Position numbers and translations under genes: made by a program. 64,000 bases of DNA from Verpa conica (Eukaryota; Ascomycota; Pezizomycetes; Pezizales; Morchellaceae): the NCBI GenBank assembly GCA_033030425.1, contig JAUFSD010000014.1, positions 1-64,000 on the forward strand. Reading direction: 5' to 3'. Position 1 is the stretch's first letter. Every line of letters starts with the position of its first letter. This document shows, in pieces, positions 21,199-33,300 of the stretch. Below the pieces are notes generated by a model. That model was not told where the DNA came from. It searched no databases and saw only the letters and a list, made by a program, of their open reading frames with translations.

Positions 21199-24006
21199 AT
21201 GTCGTCGACTTTCACGCAAACCCTCCATGCAATCACCACCACAAAGCTTGAGGTACTCTCAAAGCAGCATGCAGAGTTTACATCCTATAAACAGAATATA
21301 CTATCCTCTGTCGCCGCTACCAATGACACCCGCGAGAAGGTCCGTCTACTCGTTGACGGCATGAAGTCTCGGCATAGTTCCAATACCACCACAACTGAGT
21401 CCAACCCAGGTACCTCCGGATTCCCCTACCTCAAAAATGTCCAGAATTTCATCCAGCAGGCGGAACATGATCCCGGTATTGGGAGCTCCAGTCTAGCTGA
21501 GTGGGAGAAGAAGCTCACTCAAAGCCTCGAAACTGAAGCAGTCAAGTTTGAGTATGCCGAGCTATTTGGTAGGCTTTTGACTGAGTGGATTGGGAATCCG
21601 GCGGAAACGCATACCCAGGTGATTCAAGAAGCTGAAACCGACCCAAAGCCTATTACTCCACCTGCAAAAGGATCTGCGAAGGGGGGGAGGAAGGAATTGC
21701 ATGAGGAACGTGCAAAATTTGAGGCCTACGTTGTCGTTCCCAATGAAACCGATTCCGCTGCCATCGAGGCATATCTCGAAGAGCTGTTCTCCATATCAAA
21801 AGAGTCAAAAGCCCAACTAGATACTGTGCGGACGAGTATTCAGCGCTTTGGCGCGGAACTACTCCATTCAACCTTCACGGTCGAGGAACTCGAATGGACC
21901 ATCAAATCATTGCTAACTAAAGACCTTCTCTCCAATGAGAAACGTGCCACCCTCAACGAATTTATGCTCAACAAGGCGGTACTTAAGGAGGTTGCTGACG
22001 TTTTAAACATGCACCTTGGCTCCCTGTCATCGTGGTCCTGGCCTGCCGAGGGTATCACTATTGAAATGAGGAGGTACCTGAATGGTAAATATCGGAATTT
22101 CATGGAAGAAGAGCTTCTACAAGCGCTTTTCTTACATTTTCTTGGTGTAAAGTGGGCCGTCGAGTTCAAACGAGCCTTTCTCCAAATCACCAAATCCCGT
22201 GCTTGGAAGCCATCATCTACCCCTTTGCCAAAGGCCGCTATCGAGAGACGTGAACACTTCCTTTCGGAGTACCCGAGCAGCTACGTTTACGATCAGTCCT
22301 ATAAACCCACTACTATCGAGCAAAAGAGGCGGCATATGCAAGAGAAGCACTTTTTCATGGGTCAGCTCCCTGATAGTGTAGAAACAAGCGGCCCGACCTA
22401 CGATTCTGATGCGGATGGCACGTCCAAACTCAGCCCACTTGCGACAAAGCAAACTTTGTTGTACATCATGGCTACTGAATGCCTTCTCAACAAGACTCTA
22501 CATGACAGCTTCACTATCGTTAGCTCCGACCTTTTCTCATTTGGTACAAGCCTTTCGCATACGACAGTACTCACAGTACTTAAGTTCTACGGTGTCTCAA
22601 AAACCTGGCTCACCTTCTTTGAAAAGTTCCTTACAGCCCCCCTCAAGCTCACCACCGGCGAGGCTCCCCAGTTGCGGAGGCGCGGGGTTCCCATGGCTCA
22701 CAGCTTGAGTGATGCTTTTGGTGAAGTCTTGCTATTCTGCATGGATTATACAGTTAATCAACGTGCTAACGGACTCTTTCTCTACCGTCTGTTTGATGAC
22801 CTTTGGTTCTGGAACAGCGACCCTGATGTCTGCGTCATGGCCTGGAAAGAAATGCACAAATTTGCTAATCTCACCGGCTTGGAGTTCAACCAGCATAAAA
22901 CGGGCTCTATATGTGTTGGTCAACCTCGGCACCCTGATCTCCCTAATGGACCAATAAAGTTTGGATTCTTAAAATTCGAGCCTTCTGGCCAGTTCGTGAT
23001 TGATCAGTCACAAATCGACACACACATCACTGAGTTACGTCTCCAGCTCGCGGCTTGCGACAATTCTGTCTTTGCCTGGGTGCAGGTCTACAATAAATAT
23101 GTGTCGTCGTTCTTTGTTACCAATTTCGGGTCACCTCCGGTAAATTGCTTTGGCAGGGGCCATATCGACATGGTGATCAAGGCCCTAGAGCAGATCCACC
23201 GAGAACTTTTCCCGAAGCACAATGGGTCCGTCACCGCTTACCTTGCCGATGTGATTGCGGAACGTTTTTCGGTCCGTGACATCCCAGATGGTTGGTACTA
23301 CTGGCCAATTGCGATGGGCGGGTTAGAAGTCAAGAATCCGTTCATTCCCCTATACCTACTGCGGGATAACATTAGTGAGGATCCTACCAGCGAGTTCGCT
23401 AAGCTAATCGAGGAGGATGAGGAGTCCTGGTCGCGCGCAAAAGAGCAATGGGATGATGGCACAACCACCAGAAAATCCAGTAATCTAAATATCCAGGATG
23501 ACGAATTCATGCCGTTCGGAGAATACACCCAATATCGCGTGCAGCGTTCTAGGAATTGGCTAGGGGTCTACTCTCGATTACTGGAAGAACCGGAAGATTG
23601 TCATGTCGAGTCAACTCCCGAGATTGAGGCAGCGTTGAGGAGAATATCGGCTGAAACCGGAGGACCTATGATGAAAGCCAAGTCAAGCGGACAGGAGGAA
23701 CAGAGCGGGCGTGGTGGGAGAGGTGGGAGAGGTGGGCGAAGTGGGCGAGGTGGGCGAGGTGGGCGAGGTGGGCGAGGACGGGTTGGACTAACTGGGTGGG
23801 ATGTTGTTGAGGAAAATACAACCGACACAATTCGTAACTCACAGGTTGAATGGGAGGACATGAGCGTATATTGGCAGTGGGTTGTTGCTTGTTTTGGGGA
23901 GGGTATGGTCACGAAATGGGGGGGACTTGAGGTTGTGAGGCCAGGAAGCCTGCCGGTCGGGATGGTAGATGCCTGGAAGAGCAGGAGGATGAGATGGGAC
24001 CAGTAG
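21199..24006 (+). CDS. rvt: RVT-type cellular reverse-transcriptase-related protein, 935 aa
   Basis: An intronless frame encodes a protein of the RVT class, domesticated single-copy reverse-transcriptase-related genes known from fungi and some other eukaryotes. Residues 1-60 are helical and coiled-coil-like. The RT core carries a motif-A-like SSDLFSFG (Asp444), a motif-B-like RRRGVPMAHSLSDAFGE, motif C LFDDLWFW (Asp533-Asp534) and a motif-D-like GLEFNQHKTGS. All three catalytic Asp positions are present, so polymerase activity is plausible. No RNase H, integrase, endonuclease, LTR or poly(A) tail is seen, so it is not an ordinary retroelement. Known RVT proteins polymerise nucleotides without an obvious template and form particles, but their role is unresolved. 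Residues about 837-859 are an Arg-Gly tract of RGG type, suggesting RNA binding. The frame extends upstream to an ATG at 21052; 21199 (aaaATG) is preferred. Confidence 0.85.
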   Translation: MSSTFTQTLHAITTTKLEVLSKQHAEFTSYKQNILSSVAATNDTREKVRLLVDGMKSRHSSNTTTTESNPGTSGFPYLKNVQNFIQQAEHDPGIGSSSLAEWEKKLTQSLETEAVKFEYAELFGRLLTEWIGNPAETHTQVIQEAETDPKPITPPAKGSAKGGRKELHEERAKFEAYVVVPNETDSAAIEAYLEELFSISKESKAQLDTVRTSIQRFGAELLHSTFTVEELEWTIKSLLTKDLLSNEKRATLNEFMLNKAVLKEVADVLNMHLGSLSSWSWPAEGITIEMRRYLNGKYRNFMEEELLQALFLHFLGVKWAVEFKRAFLQITKSRAWKPSSTPLPKAAIERREHFLSEYPSSYVYDQSYKPTTIEQKRRHMQEKHFFMGQLPDSVETSGPTYDSDADGTSKLSPLATKQTLLYIMATECLLNKTLHDSFTIVSSDLFSFGTSLSHTTVLTVLKFYGVSKTWLTFFEKFLTAPLKLTTGEAPQLRRRGVPMAHSLSDAFGEVLLFCMDYTVNQRANGLFLYRLFDDLWFWNSDPDVCVMAWKEMHKFANLTGLEFNQHKTGSICVGQPRHPDLPNGPIKFGFLKFEPSGQFVIDQSQIDTHITELRLQLAACDNSVFAWVQVYNKYVSSFFVTNFGSPPVNCFGRGHIDMVIKALEQIHRELFPKHNGSVTAYLADVIAERFSVRDIPDGWYYWPIAMGGLEVKNPFIPLYLLRDNISEDPTSEFAKLIEEDEESWSRAKEQWDDGTTTRKSSNLNIQDDEFMPFGEYTQYRVQRSRNWLGVYSRLLEEPEDCHVESTPEIEAALRRISAETGGPMMKAKSSGQEEQSGRGGRGGRGGRSGRGGRGGRGGRGRVGLTGWDVVEENTTDTIRNSQVEWEDMSVYWQWVVACFGEGMVTKWGGLEVVRPGSLPVGMVDAWKSRRMRWDQ

Positions 24007-24138
24007 GCTGGGTGAATGTTGAATTTGTATACTCCAAAATAGTGTAGAATCAACGGGGTACCGTATATGCCCAATGAGAATTCCTATAGTTAAGAACCAA
24101 GTATCTATCTATCAATCTCCCCCTGCACTTGACCTTGG

Positions 24139-24268
24139 TAGACGTTTAAATGGGCCGGCCCGGGCTCAAAACTAGGGTAGCCCGGCCTGGCCTAATAATT
24201 GATTTAGTATGGTGATTGCTGGCCCGGGCCACATAAAAGGTAGCTGGGCCGGCCCATTTAAACCTCTG
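24139..24268. mobile_element. 130-bp hAT-like MITE with perfect 8-bp target duplication
   Basis: GACCTTGG occurs at 24131-24138 and again at 24269-24276, exactly flanking an element with inverted ends. The right end in complement reads CAGAGGTTTAAATGGGCCGG; the left reads TAGACGTTTAAATGGGCCGG. An 8-bp duplication and CAGAG-type ends are hallmarks of hAT elements. The core is rich in GGGCC/GGCCC. It lies 132 bp downstream of the RVT stop codon and could affect its 3' end. Confidence 0.85.
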
Positions 24269-24276
24269 GACCTTGG

Positions 24277-27200
24277 TCTTTCTAGTTCAGTTCCCAGAAG
24301 GGAACTCTATCTTAGCTAAGTCTCAACCATTACACATAATACCAAAAGCCCCAGTGTGCGGCAAAACCTGTCAAGCATATAAATGTAGAGTCCTAACGCG
24401 AGGACCAACCCTAGACGGGAAATTATAGCAAGGTATAATATTCCACTATATACCACATTGTGTATCAGCTAAAATAAGCATACCTAGCCACTAATATAAT
24501 GATAACATTCAGGCAGCCCAGCCCAAATTAAAACACACTCAAGACGACGCTCACCCTTTACATCACCCAGGGCATTTATTAAGGGTACTGGACTTCATCG
24601 GATTGCGCTTATCACTAACCACTACTTCTTAGGCTACTTGGTCCACAGACATTATAACCTTGGTACTACTTCGTAAAACAGGAGAACCCATAAACAACCC
24701 ACTGGCATCACATCAACTGCCAACGCTGGCCCATTAGGTTGTGTAAAAATGGTGATAATATTCGCTCTAGTTATGAGTACTGACTGAGCTTCCTGGGATA
24801 GGGGCCGCAAAAGCCAAATGCTGAACAGCTACCACCCAGCGTTGTATCGATAGAAACACCAATTGCCAGGCGATACCCTTCACCATTACCGAGTGCTTCA
24901 AACTACCCTCACGCGCCGGTAATCACTAGCCCTACGCCAGTACAGAGAATTGGTTTCTTCAACCACCAGCCATTGGTCATTCCACAGCCATCAGGCATTG
25001 AAATAGAGAAAATAAACTTAGTATCAGAACCCACGGCCGCGCAAGGCCAGTCTGCTCCCATACAAGTAGTCAACAACAAGCCCAGGGGCTACCCAAGAGG
25101 CCGCTCCGACAAACACAAAAACGAAACCCCGCCGCCCTAGATATTCACCGCGGCGCTCTATCTTGGGTTCTCTGTTTGTAGACGATTCTGAAGCTACAGC
25201 ATCTCCTACGACCACTACACAGCCGTAAAATCCCCTACAATTGTTTGGCATAGCGTTTGGTGACTGTGCTGAAAGTCTCCCCTTATCTGTTGTTGCGAAC
25301 CTTCCAATGATGACAGGAAAAGGAGAAGTACGCCTAGCCTCCTTGTCTACCGATGTTGTGCGGCTCATACCCTCTATCCCGAACGCAGGTCCCCCGGGAT
25401 TCCCTGTACACTTCAAAATTTCCTGCGAGAACTGCATGGCCTTGATGAAAGCGATACCTTCGACAGCTACAATTCTAGCGTGCTCAGGAACGAGCCAAGA
25501 TGTCGAGTGGATAGCGGGAAATACGACTACTCCTGTCTAGAACGTGGATGAGATAAGGGTACGTGAGTTCTCCCAGCTTCCGTGGGCACGTACTACCTTC
25601 CCATTTTCGGATGCATATGCTGCTCCACCGACAAAAATATATGAAATTTTGGAGAAATCCACGGTGTTGAATTCAGGTTCGTTTCTTTCACCTGACCATC
25701 ACCTGACGTTGAAGGCTCTTTGGAATCACTTCATCGTTCCCTTCCGGTAAGGCCTAGAGAGCCTGGTCCTTTCTTTTCTCTTTTCAGGGGTACACTATGC
25801 TTACCTTATTGCATTATTCATGGCAGAGACCAGGGTGATATCTTCCGCTTGAAACCAAGCGGCGACGTCGATCCCTATTTCATCATGTTAAACAATGTTC
25901 GTGTCCTATTGCATACAATATTCTGCGCACTAGCCTATATCCTCTCCGTTGTGCTTGAACCCCTGCAGGCACGTTCTCAAGAGCGCCTATTCTATGTATC
26001 ATTGATGGCAGTCCTTGCAAAGTGGTGCCGCACCTTATGCCCTTGGGGATATCCCGCTGTAGTGAGTGTTTCCTATACTACCAGCAAGTCCAAAATCAGC
26101 ACACGGTTTTTTCTAGGTACATACATAGAAGCCGATTGTCAGAGTGGAAGTTGGGAATGAGTATTTTCAAGCGAAACATCTAGCCCAGATGCGGAACGAC
26201 AGGAAGCAGCTATTGATAGGAGCCTTTGGTGAGATGCCTGGCCTTTCCACCACAAGAATTATAACAAGTAGTGGTTCTTAACCATTGAGGGGTTGTACCC
26301 ACAACACCCAATGGAGGTTAGCCGAAATCTAGGATATATAGACATACTCAGGCTTCAATAAATATACTAGTTTATCTAATTCTAGTAACCGTAATACGAC
26401 ACCGCACTTTAACGTAGGCTGTTACACCAGTAGTAGTAGCGCGGAGCACTAAGAGATATAAAGTAATTCCCTCGTTATTATTATAAGCTAAGCTAAGCTA
26501 ATACCACCAGAAATATACACTTGTCTAAACAAAAATATTGTGAACCTTATATGGCGATATTTTGGGTTTTAAATATTAGTTTCAGGAAGTGTCTTGGTAT
26601 CTCAACAGTATGTGGCTTACACGTACCATTATTTAGACTATCATACTTTTCACTACCCCGACCCATATATTTGTCCTTGATTTTCTTATTGAGGTTTTGT
26701 CGATTATTGTCCACAAAGGTATTATAGGGGGACAAAATTACCCTATCACTATATATAGAAACTATATGCCCAGCCATGGTTGATAAGAGCAGAGAGCTTA
26801 GCTATAGACACAATAAAGTACTAATTTGTGTACAATTCGTTTATAAAGTTTCATATAGTGCCACATACACTATATATAGAGCATGTTTCGGAGGTTTGGT
26901 TTACAATGAGTCCAAGCAAGATATTTTGTAGCTGATTAGCTAGAATACATGTAAGTTTAGAATTGTATTTATACTCGTAACCTCATGAGACTCCTAGAGC
27001 AGATTTAAATCATTGGGTGCTGCGAATGAGTGATTATCTATGATACCAGCATAGAGAATGAACAAATGAATTAATCATAAGTACATGGATCCCAAAGGCT
27101 ATACCAGCATAGAGATCTATGGTGCCAAACATTATACGAGCGTCCAATACCCGAGAACCTTCAATAAACTACTGTCTTAATCAAAAGTGTATCTATAGCA

Positions 27201-27563
27201 AGAAATATCAAATCTATACGAGTATTGATTATTCTAAAGCACTACCATTGATAAAGGTGTATGTAGATGAAAAGCGAGTTGCGCATACTGTGCCTCAAGC
27301 ATTATGCGGCAGGAACAATTATCTAGGAACAAGAATAAACATATACTGGTTATTGACAGAAAAGGAAACCAAAACCCAAACCTAACCATGACCGAGATCG
27401 CCCCTCCCCCAAAAAGGGCATATAGGAAACACGTGTTACCCCAATAACAGTACCCGAAACAAAAAGAAAGATACAAAATCGCTCAAATAATTCAAAAAGG
27501 CAAGAGGGATACCAGGACCGAACCTTTCGCAAAAAGGCCAGTCCCGAGGAAGAAATTACACAA
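24277..27563. other. Spacer with one doubtful gene (25241-26160)
   Basis: Apart from the entry at 25241-26160 nothing coding is recognisable. A - strand frame of 137 codons at 25024-25437 overlaps it and is Gly/Arg-rich without a domain. The interval 26161-27563 is A+T-rich with no gene seen. Confidence 0.45.
25241..26160 (+). pseudogene. Possible decayed or unresolved gene of unknown function
   Basis: One frame is open from about 25241 to 25746 except for a single TAG at 25538-25540. It continues in phase after a candidate 41-nt intron (25747-25787: donor GTAAGG, pyrimidine tract, TTTTCAG) into a second frame to about 26060. A strong donor (GTGAGT, near 26062) and acceptor (TTTTTTCTAG, near 26115) follow. 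The predicted protein includes HLTLKALWNHFIVPFRG and a hydrophobic stretch LHTIFCALAYILSVVL. Good splice signals argue for a once-real gene. The in-frame stop and the lack of a coherent end argue for decay or a misread exon. I recognise no family. Confidence 0.3.
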
Positions 27564-30310
27564 TCAAGGCCCCGGCCAAGTCCACCCAACAAAAATGCCA
27601 CCATCACCCATTCCACCTCCCATGCTCATTGGTCCATTACCATAACCACCGGCCATTCCTGCCGGCAATGAACTACCGTCCCACTCGCCGCCACCTGGAG
27701 CCCCAAGCTGCTGCATCATTTCAAATACCCTGAGTCCGTCCATATTCATACACTCTGTAGCAAATTCCTGCGGCAGAAACATTCCTTCACTTGATGATAT
27801 TGGAGGTGGCGGCGGCATCATATCCGAATAGTTGGGGTGCTGCTGTATTGGCAGTTGTTGCTGCGGCGGATGATAATGTTGAGCATGTACAATGTTTGCA
27901 AGACTCGCGGGGAGACTCTGCGGAACAGGGGTGAAGGCCATAGGAGACTTTGACCCAGCAGATGACCATCCAGTGTTTTCGGTCTTGACACGCTTGTTAC
28001 TATCTCGATCACGAGAAATCTCCGCACTACAAAGATCAACAGTCGCCTTTGCAAGAGATTCAAAAACGTCCCTGCACCCTTGCGCTGCGGGGCACCGGTC
28101 AATCATGGAAGAAAGCACATCCACGCAAGCCAAGTTGTTGTAATCGATCTGCTCAATCGATGTCTGTCGCCGGACTTCCTGGCAGTGCCATAGCGCGCAC
28201 AAATAGGACGTACCAGCCATGAAAAGGTTATGACAGGCAAGCCAAGTATAGTTAATACAGCTCTCTTGGTGCAGTCGGCGATATAAACGAATAATTCGTT
28301 CACCGCTCTCTGCAATCGTCTCAAAGGCTGATACAGTTGGGTGTGGAACAGTTGGACAGAGGCCATAGAGTAGTAGCCGAGTCTGCTCATAATTAAGATC
28401 AATGAAACCCAGATTATACCCGCAATTCGTGTCCTCGCGGGACTTGGGGACTGTGCTGCACCATTCCCGAAGTCTCTCCTCAATGTTTTTTCGCCAGTCA
28501 TCCACAGATGCGAACTGCCGCGGTAATGATGATGATGATTGATACAATACCTGTTGAATTTCGGACTGTATCCGGCGGATGCGGAAGATGTGGATAAAGA
28601 TCGTTCGACAACTCCTCTTACCATTCACCCGGGCAGGTATCCCTTCGTGTTGGTCGGACCAACCTACCAGCTCTTCTGCTGGTAATGGTGTTCTAATCGC
28701 ATCATCCGCGACCCCGAATGGCCGACCGAGATACAGTCCTAGCTGGCGGTCGAGTGCATAAGTACTCCACCACAGACGGCGGCGCTCATCGATAGTCAAA
28801 GGGTCCCAAGTTTTTTCAGCTCTGGACGTATTTTCCTGGTGCAGCCCAAGATCAATCGCCAGACGCAGGGCTGCGCCGAGGACATACCAAACGCCTGGTG
28901 CTGCGGGTCGCATGATGGAGTACAGTGCCAACAAGAGTATCCCTTTTAGCCCGTCAAGGCGATTGTTCGTTAACGATATTGTACTAAAGAGGCTATCGAT
29001 ATGAAGCATAGCACTAGCATGATATCGCTCCGGTAAGTTTCCAGTGGTTGTGTCCATTGCAGTAGCAATAGCAAAAACCATGTACAAAAAGTAGAGATCC
29101 GCGTGATGTTGGTTGCCCTTTTCACCGGCCATACCAGATGAAGGATCGGGAAGGCCATTGGTACCATCTTGCTCAATACGATCACATGCACGCTTGAAAA
29201 TACGCTCGAAAGAGGGGCGATGTAGTATAGGTGTCTGTGGGTTCGCCAGGTTAAAGTACACGTCAATGTAGGTCTCCCCGAAATGTCTCTGGGGGAATGG
29301 TTCTGGAACAACGCGGTAGCGTGTAATGGGGGTAGCTGAGTCGGCGACGGTATCTGTACTTTCAGTAGTAGGCTTCGGAGAGGTAGAGGTAGAGGGCAAA
29401 GATTTGATTGAGGATGTTGCAGTATTTGAGGGTTGTGGAGGGTGATTATTGTCCCGATTGGTAGTTTTGACTGCGGCGAACATCAAGCGGGCGAAGCTGT
29501 GGCGAGCCAGACAGTGTCAGTAGAGATTGGATCAAATAAATATTTAATATGAGATACCAGACAAGTGACGTACGAAATTCCTGAGCTCCCCCCAACAAAC
29601 CCCGGAGAACTGGTACCATGGACGCTGACCAGGCCGACCTGGCTCACAAGATTCTCAATATCTGGCCGTAAATGTAGTGCCTTGTCTTCCCTGTCTCCAG
29701 ATCCTTCCGCACTAATGCTGTTTCTACTACTCAGCGCCCCTTCAGCATTACTTTCGCTTCTCCTGCGCCTTTCCTCCCCGCCCTCTGAAGGACTACCGCT
29801 CAACTTCCGTTTACTTCCCCCAGACATCCCAGTAAGAGACCCTTCGTTTCTCGTCCCACCCCCTCCTCCTCCTCCACCTCCTCCTCCACCACCTCCTCCC
29901 CCTCCTCCACTTCCTTGCCACCCACTTCCATCAGCAACCAAACCCATCTCTCGTTCAAGAAACTTCACTCGTTTCTCCAGCCAGTCGACATAGCTCCGTG
30001 GAACCTCCCGACCGGTCGCAGCATCGATCCCAACGCACTCAACACCAGCCTTGCCACACGAGGAGCACGACGGGAATAGCTGGTCGCATTTAGTCTTACG
30101 CGACCGACATCTATTGCAAGCCGATATTGACCTCGAGATCTGACCACCGGCTGAGCTGCGGCGTCGCGGTGACGAGGGTGTTGTGAACGTTGGCCTCTGT
30201 GTGCTTGGCGAGGGGATACTCGATGTTGGTGACTGTCGCTTCTTTGGTGAGATCGCCCCAGAAGAGGCATTAGTGGCGCCAGCTGCTGCTGGTTGGGGTT
30301 TTGGCTTCAT
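27564..30310 (-). CDS. Zn(II)2Cys6 (Gal4-type) transcription factor, PPR1/UaY-like, 889 aa
   Basis: Two exons: 30310-29574 and 29496-27564. The 77-nt intron (donor GTACGT, branch CTGAC, acceptor CACAG) restores the SGISFARLMFAAVK motif that commonly opens the middle region of these factors. Residues 65-92 form the binuclear zinc cluster (C65-x2-C-x6-C-x6-C-x2-C-x6-C92). The following GIDAATGREVPRSYVDWLEKR is typical of the PPR1/UaY subgroup, with a short dimerising coil to about 120. A run of 18 glycines follows at about 135-152. The fungal transcription-factor middle-homology domain spans roughly 310-600 (ETYIDVYFNLANPQTPILHR, RRLWWSTYALDRQLGLYLGR). The C-terminus is Gln/Pro- and then Gly/Met-rich. 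Nuclear DNA-binding regulator; PPR1 and UaY control pyrimidine and purine pathways, but this target set is not inferable from neighbours. Confidence 0.88.
29497..29573 (-). other. 77-nt intron of the Zn2Cys6 factor gene
   Basis: Donor GTACGT and acceptor CACAG on the - strand. Removal gives 890 codons including the stop and restores a conserved motif across the junction. Confidence 0.8.
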
Positions 30311-33300
30311 GATGGACAGAATTCAGGTAAGGGATCGTGAACGTGTCGAGATGTATGTCGGAGGGGGAGGGTGGGATGTATGTATTGTATGTAACTGTTT
30401 CTGTGAAGGGGATAACCCAGGATTCCGGGGGCGGAGATAGCTGAGATGGCGCTTATCAGTCTCTGGAGTTGCACCAACAGGCTGCGCACCTATTATCTAT
30501 CGTGTTTATATGGATGGTTGGCAGTGTACGTTAGGTATGGTATTGTACTATACTGCACTGTACCACCTCTCATAAGTAGGTATGCGGATCGGGAATATGT
30601 CAACTCCCACAATTCTTTCCTCCCCAGTATAGTAAACTTCGCGTGCTTGTTAAGGAGAGGTATAGCAATACGCTGGGGTAGATGGGATATCTCGATCAGT
30701 ACCGGTGACCAGGTGTAAGAGTCCCGATTTGGGTCCCTGGGAACTCGGGCTAAAGCGCAGGCGTCCCCGCGCATACAAACGGAGGATTATAAAGTAATCA
30801 CAGGCGAGATGAGACGAGACGAGAGTAAAAGAGAAGGGGGAGAAAAACAACCCCCAGCCTTAGTGTTCAACCTCAGGATCACAACCTTCCCTGCGTCACC
30901 AGGAAGAGAAGAAATAAGGTCCGTTCCCCCCGGATTGTGAATGAGGTGTGCGGCCGTTTACCCGTTCCGCTGTAAAGATCCTTGTGCTGGGGGAAGAATG
31001 CCTAACCCATCCTGCCACTATGTTTACTGGTCTTGGGCGACTGTCTTTCGATGTGTCAAGTGAAGAGATTTTGTACTCTACCTAGCTAGCGCTACTCTTT
31101 ACTGGAGGAAGTACCAATACATGTAGTAATTACTGCAGACTTTCGAGTACAAAGCGGTCTTGCCGCTATATATTACTTATCCTTACCCGGGATTCTGGCC
31201 GGGAAGATCGAGAGACTCTGTTCCAGTTGCTGGCCGCGTTGATACTCTCCGTGGCGGTCAGTTAGACTCTTGGTTTCTGACCTTGAATTGATGGGGGGTA
31301 TACTCTATATGCACATATATAAAGTAGGTATCAGGTACGAGGGGGGGGAATTTACCCTTTGCTTTTTCTCGCTATCTTTAGGATTGCGTTCTTCTCCACC
31401 ACCCCCCACGACACTCCCACGTTCTGTCCTGAGAACCAACCCAGAATCCTGGGTCTCAGAATGCTCCACCTCTCTTTCTCCCTTACTCTATTTCATTCAT
31501 CTGGAGTATCTACTTACAATGTGTGAAGCCTATGCGCGTGCGTAATATGTATGCCCTTATATAAGCACCTGTATACCCATGGACCTTGCCAATCAGCTCG
31601 CATTCGACAGACTTTTCCTATTCAGCCCCCTCAAACATGCTCGCTTAACCGCCCCTGCTCACCGCTGCCGCCTGCGGTGGGGGCCGGTCGATGAATAGCA
31701 TTGTAACTATAGAGGATCCTTCGGCGACACCGAGGACCAGTCAGATACGTATTGATTACCCCAGTCGTCGGATTAAGCTTTAATTTGTGGATCATTATTG
31801 TTCCATGGAAGGAGAAGGATCCTAACGAGGATTATTCCCAAATAGAGACAGTGTCGTTAATATAGCAAAATAGACGGGCAAAGTGCTACACTCTATGGTA
31901 CCCCCCTGTATAGGCGTCAGGCTCTGGGAACTCAAAACAGCAGCGATAATTATTCAGTTTCACCAAGTGGTGCCAACTCGTTCCATCCGGTTTTTTTTCT
32001 ATTTTATTTTATGTATCTCCCGCTTATCCGTGTCTAGGTTTAGGGCCTCATTTGCCCATCCGGCACCCGAAGTGTACGGAGTAGAGAATCTAGAGCAGCC
32101 TGTACCTTCAAAGACTCAATATCACTACTGAGAGCTCCCCTTTGCTACAAGGTATACCCGAGAAAACTTTTACCATGTCCGCGCTTTACATACACTCTCG
32201 GATACCCTCCGCCGCCAGAGACAACCTCAACTTAGAGGGTAAAACATCTGTCTTACAGTAGAAAAGTAAATTTAACCCCAAATTTCGTGGGACTGATTAT
32301 TAAGTCATGGGTAAACGCCAAGAAAACGCGGTATCTGGAGATAGGGGTTAATAAAAAGGGAAAAAGAGAAGTTATAGCAGGATTTCTTATACATTTAGCA
32401 GTATACTAGAGGGGAAGGTGAATGAATAAACTAATCATATGTACATGGAGAGGGGTAGGTTTATGTTAGTTTCTATATATTTAACCTTTATTTTATTACT
32501 TGATTTGAAATCCAGGGCATACTATAGGGTACACACATAGGTACGTCCTGGGAGGTCCAGGTGTGGAGAGCACAGGCCAACCCCGTATCACCACACAGTG
32601 AGAATAAGCACAAGTGTCATCTTAAGAAATTGGCCCCACATTTTGCTTGATGATACGATTTATCCCCCCACGGCTCAGCTGACAGAAACTAGAAGAGGGT
32701 CGATCTTGCTCCTACAATTTCTTCAGACTACCTTTACAAAGCAATAGCTTCTGAATTATAAGGGTACCAGTAAAGATGATTCAATCAATTGCCTGAGTCC
32801 TTTCTCGTAATTCCCACACTAAATTAGTCGGGTGTAGCATATAACGAGTGATAATCTGTGATCTTCACGTGTCTTCTCGCAGTCCACCAACCATTCTCTT
32901 GTCCTTCCACGGATTTCTTACCGATTTCAGAAACATGGAGAAATCTGATGGTTGCCGAACCACCGCTACCGCAGGGCGTTTGTCAAGTGTCTCGGGTCTC
33001 CATGCACAGATGCGACCAAAGGATACGGAGTGTAAGACTTTCAAAGAAATTAACTAATTACACCAAGTTGTTTTAGCTAATAGCTAAGCCTGAGTATCCA
33101 CTTGAGTTCCGATGAGTTCTTTTTCCTAGGTCACAATTTTCAGCTAAGGTATATCCTATTCGCCCAAAGTATGCAGTACAATTACCAGTGACACATAAAA
33201 ACACAGTCGGAGGCAGCTGTCAACAAGCAGAGCTGTGAGGGCCATGTGTTTTTGACGTCACTGTACCTGGTCTTAGCTGCATGCAGGGGCCATAAAACTA

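Noticed and set aside
21199..24006. Reading the RVT gene as a LINE or LTR retrotransposon
   Set aside because: No RNase H, integrase, endonuclease, LTR or poly(A) tail is found, and the frame is intact in a region where true elements are decayed.
23601..24074. 157-codon - strand frame opposite the RVT C-terminus, rich in Pro and Arg
   Set aside because: It is the antisense image of the Gly/Arg-rich tract of the RVT gene, with no independent domain.
25024..25437. 137-codon - strand frame from an ATG at 25437
   Set aside because: Gly/Arg-rich, no domain, and overlaps a + strand frame with better splice evidence; coding status not supportable.
29565..29993. 142-codon + strand frame with a proline run
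   Set aside because: Antisense shadow of the polyglycine-encoding exon of the Zn2Cys6 factor.
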